The notes under the pieces: model-generated
The model's database searches: none
The model's input: the letters and a program-made list of their open reading frames with translations, nothing else
Told to the model about the DNA's origin: nothing
Program-made: the position numbers and the translations under genes
IMG/VR virus record: IMGVR_UViG_3300035698_023803
Span: 1 to 26,816 of that record
Length of the DNA stretch: 26,816 bases
Strand: one strand, 5' to 3'
Origin: a virus
Part shown: positions 6,846 to 12,999 of the stretch, in pieces
Layout: each line of letters starts with the position of its first letter
Numbering within the stretch: the stretch's first letter is position 1

Positions 6846-7862
6846 TTAAATGTCCAACAATTTGTTGTCGCCTCTGTCTATGAATTTTTCGCCCTTATAT
6901 TTCTCAGCGAAAACAGAAGCTTTCTTCACAGCTAAATCTCTAATCTTTTCTATCTTTATTAGATATTTATCAATATTAAGACCGCTTGCTATTGTTATAT
7001 ATGCCCTGTCTTTTAGGCCTTCATTAGAATGAGTATTTCCAATTTTACCTCTTAATATTCCAGGAATCATACGAGCATTGGATATTCTTGAGGATAATTT
7101 ATCCACTACACCAGTTAATATATTATGATATTTATCTACATTTTTTATGTTATAATCTACATACATTGCCACTAAACAATTCTTAGTTTCTTTGTCAAGT
7201 TTACCGTACTCAAACTTTGGCATTCCATCCTCTAAAAAAGAATTACTTAAGTCTATAAATCCTCCACCAAATACAACACTATCTAATTCTGATTGATCAA
7301 GTGTTAAAGGGGAATAAGCATCAGTAGAATATTTTTTAAGCATATTAATTATGTAATCAACTCTCTTTAAGATATACTCATTTATTTCATCCCAATTATT
7401 TCCAATAGTTTTCCTCAATCTTTCATTATCAAAAATAATAACTGATACATTTTGTATAATAGGCATAAGACTATTTAATGCTTGAACCGCATTAGCTAAT
7501 GGTGGGTTTAATTCTTTTTTGAAAGGAAGCACTGTTACTAGAAGAACTTTATTATTATTTCTCAATAATATTCTTGACAGAGGGTTAAGACAAGAGCTAC
7601 CACTTCCTCCACCCAAAGAAGAAAAAATCACAACTTTTTCATCTCTTATTGGTTCACATATTTCTTCAAGTTCTTCAAACGAATTAGACCAAATTTTTAC
7701 CCCAGTTCTAAATCGCTTTGATGCGCCTTCCTCAGAAAAAGAATAAACATCAAAATTATTAAAATTTACTGTGTCTTGATGAGCAGTAGAGAAAAGGATT
7801 GCGTTTTTATTAAATTTAGTTGCCAATACCATCCCACAGTTGCCTAATCCAAAAACTATCAT
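6846..7862 (-). CDS. Tubulin/FtsZ-family GTPase (phage tubulin-like)
   Basis: This 338-residue protein has the layout of the tubulin superfamily: GLGNCG at 5-10 in the first nucleotide loop, the tubulin signature loop SSLGGGSGSS at 81-90 (FtsZ GGGTGTG), IIFDNERLRK at 142-151 where FtsZ has the base-contacting PNDRL segment, and LDQSEL at 188-193 at the T7 synergy-loop position, with Asp189 and Glu192 as candidate GTP-hydrolysing acids. A C-terminal domain follows (SSRISNARMIPGILRG, 257-272), but no long disordered FtsZ tail, so a host-type FtsZ is unlikely. The length is near that of phage PhuZ (about 310 residues). Phage tubulins of the PhuZ and TubZ types build filaments that centre or move phage DNA or capsids; which this protein resembles cannot be told without alignment. 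It overlaps the upstream HNH gene by ATGA. Confidence 0.82.
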   Translation of the reverse strand: MIVFGLGNCGMVLATKFNKNAILFSTAHQDTVNFNNFDVYSFSEEGASKRFRTGVKIWSNSFEELEEICEPIRDEKVVIFSSLGGGSGSSCLNPLSRILLRNNNKVLLVTVLPFKKELNPPLANAVQALNSLMPIIQNVSVIIFDNERLRKTIGNNWDEINEYILKRVDYIINMLKKYSTDAYSPLTLDQSELDSVVFGGGFIDLSNSFLEDGMPKFEYGKLDKETKNCLVAMYVDYNIKNVDKYHNILTGVVDKLSSRISNARMIPGILRGKIGNTHSNEGLKDRAYITIASGLNIDKYLIKIEKIRDLAVKKASVFAEKYKGEKFIDRGDNKLLDI

Positions 7863-8611
7863 ATTTTAACTCCTTCTGGTAATAAAAAGGTTATGTTATT
7901 TTCCATTATCAATTCTTTATCAATATTATTGCTTTTTTTTAAATTTTCACTTGTTTCAAGCGGTCTTAAATTATTAATATTCCAGCATTTAGTAATCTCA
8001 TTCTTGTTTGAAAAATTATATATGCTTGTTGGTATTATATGGTCTAAATTCCAGCAAGAACCATAATTTTCCCACTCCATATTTTTATTGAATTGTCTTT
8101 CAATATGTTCTTTTAATTCAATCAAAGAAAACCCAAGCATTTTTAATGTTGGTTTATTATTTTTTTCTCCTTGTAAACATTCATTTATTCTTTTTGAAAT
8201 ATTTTCTTTCATTCTAAAAACTGGCTCTTCTTTTCTTCTTCTATTTCTATTTTCACGAATATTTTTTATATATTTATTTCTATTAAGAGCATATCTCATT
8301 TTATTTTTATTTTTTAAATCTACTTTATTTAATTTATAATATTCTTTTTTATATTCTAGAATTTTTTCTTTTTTTTCTTCATAGCGTCTTTTACTTCTAG
8401 TTATGATACATTTTTTACAAATGTTTCCATTATAAAAACAATCTAAATCCAAAATTTTTTCACAAACAATACATAATTTTTTATCACTTGATTTTTGTTT
8501 TTTCGCATTAAAACATTTTTTACACACTCTTCTATATTTCTTAGTATCTTTTCTATAATAAAACTCATTTTCATCTTTTATCTCTAAACATATTTTACAC
8601 ACTTTCCCCAT
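7859..8611 (-). CDS. Free-standing HNH homing-type endonuclease with two zinc ribbons
   Basis: This 250-residue protein opens with two zinc-ribbon-like repeats (Cys5/8/30/33 and Cys47/50/65/68), then a Lys/Arg-rich helical stretch (about 75-130), and ends in an HNH domain: WNLDHIIPTS (187-196), then CWNINNLRPLE (209-219) and ENLKKSN (222-228). The Asp-His pair, the NNL asparagine and the ENLKK asparagine are the expected metal/DNA-cleaving set. Such genes spread by cutting a related genome lacking them. It sits between a small unknown gene (TAATG junction, GGAGG ten bases before the ATG) and the tubulin-like gene (ATGA), so it is co-translated with its neighbours. It is the same type as the HNH gene at 16729-17460. 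Confidence 0.88.
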   Translation of the reverse strand: MGKVCKICLEIKDENEFYYRKDTKKYRRVCKKCFNAKKQKSSDKKLCIVCEKILDLDCFYNGNICKKCIITRSKRRYEEKKEKILEYKKEYYKLNKVDLKNKNKMRYALNRNKYIKNIRENRNRRRKEEPVFRMKENISKRINECLQGEKNNKPTLKMLGFSLIELKEHIERQFNKNMEWENYGSCWNLDHIIPTSIYNFSNKNEITKCWNINNLRPLETSENLKKSNNIDKELIMENNITFLLPEGVKI

Positions 8612-8859
8612 TAATATCCTGCCTCCTTTTTAATTTTCTGCAATTTTGAGTTGTATTCATTGTATGCTAATCTAGTTCTTGTCCCTAATTGTTTCTTCAA
8701 TATTGTGTTTACTTTTTCCTCAAGAGCGTCTAGCTTTTCTTGGGTTAAATTAGATTCTGTCTCTATTGTAAAAGTTGTACCTATTTCTATAGATTCGTAT
8801 TGTTTACCTTGCATCCTAACAGATATACTTCCACCTATTGTAATTTTTGATTCAGCCAT
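8611..8859 (-). CDS. Small unknown protein, 82 residues
   Basis: The N-terminal half (about residues 5-35) is a run of beta-prone residues (ITIGGSISVRMQGKQYESIE and TTFTIETE). The second half is a charged helix with a KLDALEEKVNTILKKQLG core. This strand-then-helix design is common in small phage accessory proteins, but I do not recognise the family. The ATG at 8859 has AGGAG at good spacing. The stop overlaps the start of the HNH endonuclease gene by one base. Confidence 0.65.
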   Translation of the reverse strand: MAESKITIGGSISVRMQGKQYESIEIGTTFTIETESNLTQEKLDALEEKVNTILKKQLGTRTRLAYNEYNSKLQKIKKEAGY

Positions 8860-8867
8860 TTTTTCTC

Positions 8868-9458
8868 CTATATAAATTCATCACCTAAAATTTCCTTCAT
8901 TTTATTTTTTACTTTCTCATTTCTAAGTATAGCAGCTCTCTTAGCTAATCCTTTTTCTTTATTCATAATTCGTAGCCGTGTTTCTTCAGGTAGTTCTCTG
9001 TAAGACTTAAGGACCACGAGAAGATCTGGACTAAGATTGCCTCTTTCAAACTTGAAAAGTATTCTTTTGTCGCTGAGAAAGCCTTTATAGTTTGGCCCTT
9101 CATCTCCATTTTTCTTGCTCCATTTTATTATTTCATTATAAGTCATTACTAAATTAGTGGCAATACTATTTATATCTTTTTCTCTAAATCTATGCTGATA
9201 TTCTTGAAATGTATCAAATGCTTCTTGACCAACTAACTGAGGCGGGAACCTTTTGCCGTGCTTTTCAAACTGACAGGCAACCCAAATATAAGCATCCCAA
9301 TCAGGAAGATTAGAATACATATCGGCAGCTTTAAAAAAGAACTTCCACCATTTAGAATCTTTAACAGTGTGGCGTTTATAGAGAGGATAACCGTATTTAC
9401 GATACAATGAACTGAAAGCTTCAGTTAATTTAAATACTTCCTTTTCTATGCTCTTCAC
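8868..9458 (-). CDS. Unknown protein, 196 residues
   Basis: This is a mostly helical, aromatic-rich, basic protein (SKWWKFFFKAADMYSN; PDWDAYIWVACQFEKHGK) without signal peptide, membrane segment, metal motif or recognised domain. The start is a GTG at 9458 that lies 29 bases inside the upstream gene and is preceded by AAGGA at normal spacing; no better in-frame start follows soon. It is the second gene of the minus-strand unit that begins near 9640, followed ten bases later by the 82-residue gene. Phages often encode early host-takeover or replication accessory proteins in such places, but nothing in the sequence shows this. Confidence 0.65.
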   Translation of the reverse strand: MKSIEKEVFKLTEAFSSLYRKYGYPLYKRHTVKDSKWWKFFFKAADMYSNLPDWDAYIWVACQFEKHGKRFPPQLVGQEAFDTFQEYQHRFREKDINSIATNLVMTYNEIIKWSKKNGDEGPNYKGFLSDKRILFKFERGNLSPDLLVVLKSYRELPEETRLRIMNKEKGLAKRAAILRNEKVKNKMKEILGDEFI

Positions 9459-9639
9459 CTTTCTTCCTTAATATTGAAAATATATTCTCCCAATTAACTT
9501 CTAATTTTGAATAGATACAAGTTATTTTCTCATTATCTATCGGACACTCAATGGTTTTTCCAACAAAATATTTAAAAGCCGCATCTCTAACTTCTTCTGG
9601 AATAGTTCTAGCAAAGCAAGTTTCACAAGTTTTATTCAT
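9430..9639 (-). CDS. Small cysteine-containing protein, first gene of leftward operon
   Basis: This 69-residue protein starts MNKTCETCFA and has further cysteines at about residues 32 and 41 (IECPIDNEKITCIY), which could form a small metal site (CxxC plus two Cys). No family is recognised. It is the first gene of the leftward unit. The predicted -10 box ends only eight bases before its ATG and there is no ribosome-binding site, so the message may be leaderless or nearly so. Alternative downstream start codons are absent, which supports this ATG if the gene is real. Confidence 0.6.
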   Translation of the reverse strand: MNKTCETCFARTIPEEVRDAAFKYFVGKTIECPIDNEKITCIYSKLEVNWENIFSILRKKGEEHRKGSI

Positions 9640-9647
9640 ATAAAGTA

Positions 9648-9676
9648 ACTATATAGAAAAGTTTTAATTTAGTCAA
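9648..9676 (-). promoter_or_regulatory. Sigma70-like promoter for the leftward sugar/tubulin operon
   Basis: Read on the minus strand: TTGACT (9676-9671), a 17-base spacer, then TATAGT (9653-9648). Both hexamers are one mismatch from the sigma70 consensus and the spacing is ideal. The expected transcription start lies zero to two bases before the ATG at 9639. The -35 hexamer overlaps the GTCAA upstream of the plus-strand gene at 9716. Confidence 0.65.
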
Positions 9677-9696
9677 GTTCAATGAGTAAAGATAAA
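9672..9696 (+). promoter_or_regulatory. Shared phage promoter-like motif (copy 1)
   Basis: GTCAA (9672-9676), eight bases, then AGTAAAGATAAA (9685-9696), followed by TAACGGAG and the ATG at 9716. The 12-base core and the TAACGGAG are identical in front of the only other plus-strand gene (19993). It may be a middle/late phage promoter, or a weak sigma70 -10 (GATAAA). Confidence 0.5.
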
Positions 9697-9715
9697 TTAG
9701 AATAACGGAGGAAAT

Positions 9716-10120
9716 ATGAAACTTAGAGAGTTTGTTGATAAATTAAAAAATTTTAAACCAGGTGAAGAAATCACCGATATGCCAGCTAAAAATAAAATAG
9801 ACCCAACTAAATGCGCTATATGTAAAAAGTCGTTTAAAGAGGGAGAAAAAGGAGTTGTTTCTGATGTTAGTGGAACTCAATTCCATCAAGAATGCTTTGA
9901 TAAGGCTGCCGGTAATGATGTGTTGAAGAAGAGACGAACAGATAATCAATTGCCATATGGCGAAGACACTATAGAAGAAGCAAAAGAAAAGAAAACTTGT
10001 ATGTATTGTCTTAAGAATAAGAAACCAAAGGAAAAAGACTGGATACATTTGCCGAACGGCAAAATGCTTTGTAAAAAATGTCAGGATGAAATAAAAAAAG
10101 CAAAGAAAAAATTTATTTAA
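9716..10120 (+). CDS. Small protein with two zinc-finger-like modules
   Basis: This 134-residue, Lys-rich protein has an N-terminal helix and then two candidate metal modules: CAICKKSFKEGEKG...HQEC (CxxC followed by HxxC, LIM/RING-like spacing) and CMYCLKNKKPKEKD...CKKC (two CxxC pairs). The KLREFVDKLKNFKPGEEI start resembles the N-terminal tags of many small phage virion or host-interaction proteins. It could bind nucleic acid or protein; the role is unknown. It is one of only two plus-strand genes in the window, has its own promoter-like motif and a good ACGGAGG site, and its 3' end overlaps the convergent gene at 10117 by four bases. Confidence 0.8.
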   Translation: MKLREFVDKLKNFKPGEEITDMPAKNKIDPTKCAICKKSFKEGEKGVVSDVSGTQFHQECFDKAAGNDVLKKRRTDNQLPYGEDTIEEAKEKKTCMYCLKNKKPKEKDWIHLPNGKMLCKKCQDEIKKAKKKFI

Positions 10121-10365
10121 ATCTTTTCTGGTTGTGGGGCGTTAGCAGGTTTTTGGATTTCTCTACGAGTTCCAATCCCATTTTTAGGTTCTCTTTTTGG
10201 CATAGCAGACTTAGCTAATCTAGCTTGTAAGTCTTTTATAACATCATTCTTTTGTTGAATAATCTTATCCTTTTCATCTATGTTAGTTTGAAATTGTTTT
10301 ACTTGTGCTTTAATCACATCTAAATCTGTTGTTAATTCTTCAGCTACTATATCATCAAAAGTCAT
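10117..10365 (-). CDS. Small coiled-coil protein
   Basis: This 82-residue protein has a central coiled coil (about 15-53, TDLDVIKAQVKQFQTNIDEK then DKIIQQKNDVIKDLQARLAK) followed by a Pro/Lys-rich disordered tail. No enzyme motif is present. GGGG lies six bases before the ATG. It is the last gene of the long leftward unit and meets the plus-strand zinc-finger gene tail to tail with a four-base overlap, leaving no room for a terminator. A structural or adaptor role is possible but unsupported. Confidence 0.6.
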   Translation of the reverse strand: MTFDDIVAEELTTDLDVIKAQVKQFQTNIDEKDKIIQQKNDVIKDLQARLAKSAMPKREPKNGIGTRREIQKPANAPQPEKI

Positions 10366-10373
10366 AATTACCC

Positions 10374-10850
10374 CTATATATAATCGTCGTCTTCTATTGC
10401 TGGGATGAATTCTGTTCTTCCCTCTACTTCATCAGCAGGAACTACTTCTACGCCACCAGCTTGCATTTCTCCATCTCCTAAATAATCATCAATTGCTGGT
10501 GCTACGTGTACATAAGTTACCTTTTCATCTTCCGTTTCGTCAGGTGAAACTACTTCAGCAACTTTAGTTATTACTTCCGGCATAACTACTATTGCATCTT
10601 CAACTACTGTTGGTATTGAAGTTTCTACTTCACTTACTGGTAATGTCCCATAAACAGGAGTTACTGGGACAACTGAAGTTCCGCCAACCATTGTTTCAGA
10701 TACAGTAGTATTTAATAAGTTAAAATCACTTACTGTTTTAGCAACAGTTTCTCCAGACCTAGTCCAGCAGTAAATAGTTTTTCCTTCTGCCAAATATGGA
10801 GTTAATAGTTCACCAGTTATTATTTTTACTTCTTTATTAAACTTAACCAT
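10374..10850 (-). CDS. Acidic Val/Pro/Glu-rich protein, unknown
   Basis: This 158-residue protein has an ordered N-terminal part (VKIITGELLTPYLAEGKTIY, 9-28, then CWTRSGETVAKTVSDFNLL) and a long low-complexity tail rich in Val, Pro, Glu and Asp with loose repeats (VVPVTPVYGTLPVSEVETS; PAIDDYLGDGE; PAIEDDDYI at the end). The repeat PAI(D/E)D(D)Y occurs twice. Such tails are typical of intrinsically disordered linkers; the whole could be a virion-associated protein. No family is recognised. It lies between the coiled-coil gene and the 386-residue gene with gaps of eight to nine bases, in one unit. Confidence 0.6.
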   Translation of the reverse strand: MVKFNKEVKIITGELLTPYLAEGKTIYCWTRSGETVAKTVSDFNLLNTTVSETMVGGTSVVPVTPVYGTLPVSEVETSIPTVVEDAIVVMPEVITKVAEVVSPDETEDEKVTYVHVAPAIDDYLGDGEMQAGGVEVVPADEVEGRTEFIPAIEDDDYI

Positions 10851-10859
10851 TTACCTATC

Positions 10860-12020
10860 CTATTCTTTAGTTTTAAAAGCACCCTGTTCATAAGCACTTC
10901 TTCCTATCTCTATCTTGAACAAAGTTTTATTTGTGTTTCCAGTTATAGCCATTTGACCAGGAGTATTTCTTTTTACTTTAAATGGAGCAAAATCAGCAAT
11001 CCATTTAAGTTCTTTAACCTGTGTCTGTGGAGTTTTACCTGATGGATCTAAATATGCGGTGTGTTTATCAATACCTATTCCATCGGCTCTTAAAATATCA
11101 AACAATTCATCGAGATTTATTTCTACAACATCACCAATCTTTAGCCCAGTTAATTTACTAAATATCTTTTTATCTTCTAAATTTTTTAAAAAAGTCTCTG
11201 GTGAACGTTGTTTGCCAACAATATTTGTTCCAATTTTTGCTTCAAAACTTATCCTATTTACACCTTTTGCAACTTTAAATGTTTTTCTTAAAAATTTAGC
11301 ATCTTCATTCTCAATTTTTCCAAAATGGAAAATATAATCTGGAAATGTTCCAGGTCCATTTGGTTCGTGTTCATAATAAGTGCCACCATCAATCTCTGAT
11401 TTTGTACTTGTATTTGGAGCAACTAATTTAATTGCCATAACTTCTCCAACTTTCTTCTCTACATTAACTTTTAAACTTCTTTTCTCTGGCTGGATCATTG
11501 GCCTAAAATTTTTAGCTAAATCATCTGATATTTCATTAATAAACCTTGTGTATAATTGTTTTACATTATGTGATTCTGACAAGAGTTTTTCTAATACCAC
11601 TGCGCTTGTAACTCTATCTATAGATTTATTCGCTTCTTTTTTAAAGTCTATATATTGTCCAGATTCATTTATTTTAATGTCGTCTCTTTTAGAAATAATA
11701 AATGCTTTAATTCTTTGTTTATTACTATTATTAATTTCAGCAGCTTTAAACTCTTCTGGAGTTTTTAATATTGTAGCTCGTACATATATTTTTAAATCAT
11801 TTCTTCCTTCGAATAAACTTCTATCCTTAACTAAAACACCTAAAACATTCTTGAAATTAGTAGATATTTCTTTACCAGTGCTCTCAATAACATTATATGG
11901 AACAAATTTTTTTGTTCCAGGCATAATCAAATTTTTTGATGCTATTTTCTTTACGATTCCTGGGCTTAAATTATCTATTTTTCTAGTTTCAATAGCACGT
12001 ACTAATTCTGTGATGTACAT
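10860..12020 (-). CDS. Unknown 386-residue protein, possibly virion or DNA-binding
   Basis: This basic, mixed alpha/beta protein has no recognised domain. The N-terminal part starts MYITELVRAIETRKIDNLS, followed by beta-rich stretches around residues 30-110, a helical middle (TSAVVLEKLLSESHNVKQLY) and a C-terminal part with FPDYIFHFGKIENEDAKFL and KELKWIADFAPFKVKRNT. No signal peptide or membrane segment is seen. The ATG at 12020 has no Shine-Dalgarno; instead AGTAAAGATAAT, nearly the motif found before the two plus-strand genes, ends four bases before it. It follows the methyltransferase gene by 13 bases. A long open frame on the opposite strand here is a shadow. Confidence 0.7.
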   Translation of the reverse strand: MYITELVRAIETRKIDNLSPGIVKKIASKNLIMPGTKKFVPYNVIESTGKEISTNFKNVLGVLVKDRSLFEGRNDLKIYVRATILKTPEEFKAAEINNSNKQRIKAFIISKRDDIKINESGQYIDFKKEANKSIDRVTSAVVLEKLLSESHNVKQLYTRFINEISDDLAKNFRPMIQPEKRSLKVNVEKKVGEVMAIKLVAPNTSTKSEIDGGTYYEHEPNGPGTFPDYIFHFGKIENEDAKFLRKTFKVAKGVNRISFEAKIGTNIVGKQRSPETFLKNLEDKKIFSKLTGLKIGDVVEINLDELFDILRADGIGIDKHTAYLDPSGKTPQTQVKELKWIADFAPFKVKRNTPGQMAITGNTNKTLFKIEIGRSAYEQGAFKTKE

Positions 12021-12033
12021 GCCATTATCTTTA

Positions 12034-12999
12034 CTATTTTTTCTTTAGATAATGAAGATATTCCACAGTGGAACTTGCTTTATATTTTCTTTTATTATCA
12101 GCCTTATATCTTTTATAATCTATATAGAATAAGTTATAACTACCAAAACTTTCCATTATTTCTTTTATCTTAGGTAATGACATTAATCCTTCATTATTAT
12201 ATGAAAGAAAAATGTGTTCTGCTTTTGCATTTTTTAATAAGTGATAAAACGAATCTTCTATTGTTGTCTTACTACAAAAAACTGACTTATTGTAACTCTC
12301 TGGCAAACCAGTTATTCCTTGAGGGCTGAATTCTTCTGCCGAGATGATTGTGTTTAGTAGATGATAATTGGACCCATATTGTCTAGCGTTATATGGAGGA
12401 TCTAAATATAAAATGTCAGAATTTACAGTGACTATATCTTCTGCTTTACTATTAAATACTTTATTAATATCATTACCAAGGCAATTTCCTGCTGGTTCTA
12501 ATATAAATAATTTGAGAGCAGTCTTCTTAAATTTTTTTAAATAAGCACCATATACAGAAGTTGTATTTGCTACTCTATCGGCAGATTGAATTAAAGATGA
12601 TAATGCTTGAATTTTACAAAGAAAAGAAAGTTTTGTAGTAAAGATTTTGTTTCTAATGGCGTCTATTTTTTTAGCATTGTTCTCAGTAAAATACATTCTT
12701 CCACCAGCAGGAGAATAATGCTTCCATATAAAACCTTCAAGTGGTTCTAAATCATTTAAGCTTTTTATGTAATCGCTGTGGTCTAAGTGATTTAAAAGCA
12801 AATTACAATTTAGTATATAACTATACTGTTCGAAATCATTAGCAATAACATAAGATGTTTTTCCATTAAAATGATTTCCAACAGCACCAGTTCCAGCAAA
12901 TAGGTCAAAGAAAACTTTATTTGAAATATCTCCAACAGCTTCTTTTATTGAGTTTTCCAAGAATGGTAATAGAGAAAGTTTGCTTCCTATATAATTCAT
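12034..12999 (-). CDS. DNA N6-adenine methyltransferase (D12 class, FokI/NlaIII-type)
   Basis: This 321-residue protein starts MNYIGSKLSL as many D12-class adenine methyltransferases do, has motif I FFDLFAGTGAVG (30-41) for S-adenosylmethionine binding, and motif IV DPPY at 200-203 within YLDPPYNARQYGSNYHLLNT. The RQY..NYHLL wording after DPPY is typical of the M.FokI/M.NlaIII-like branch. No restriction enzyme lies beside it, so it is likely an orphan methylase that protects phage DNA or marks replication, rather than half of a restriction system. The target sequence cannot be predicted. It overlaps the end of the polymerase C piece by ATGA, which ties its translation to the replication genes. 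Confidence 0.88.
   Translation of the reverse strand: MNYIGSKLSLLPFLENSIKEAVGDISNKVFFDLFAGTGAVGNHFNGKTSYVIANDFEQYSYILNCNLLLNHLDHSDYIKSLNDLEPLEGFIWKHYSPAGGRMYFTENNAKKIDAIRNKIFTTKLSFLCKIQALSSLIQSADRVANTTSVYGAYLKKFKKTALKLFILEPAGNCLGNDINKVFNSKAEDIVTVNSDILYLDPPYNARQYGSNYHLLNTIISAEEFSPQGITGLPESYNKSVFCSKTTIEDSFYHLLKNAKAEHIFLSYNNEGLMSLPKIKEIMESFGSYNLFYIDYKRYKADNKRKYKASSTVEYLHYLKKK

Noticed and set aside
11380-12048. A 222-codon open frame on the plus strand
   Set aside because: It is antisense to the 386-residue gene, hydrophobic and Leu/Ser/Phe-rich as expected for the complement of Lys/Glu-rich AT-rich coding DNA, with no ribosome site or promoter.
12034-12999. Part of a restriction-modification system
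   Set aside because: Neighbouring genes are a polymerase piece and an unknown protein; no restriction nuclease motif is visible next to it.
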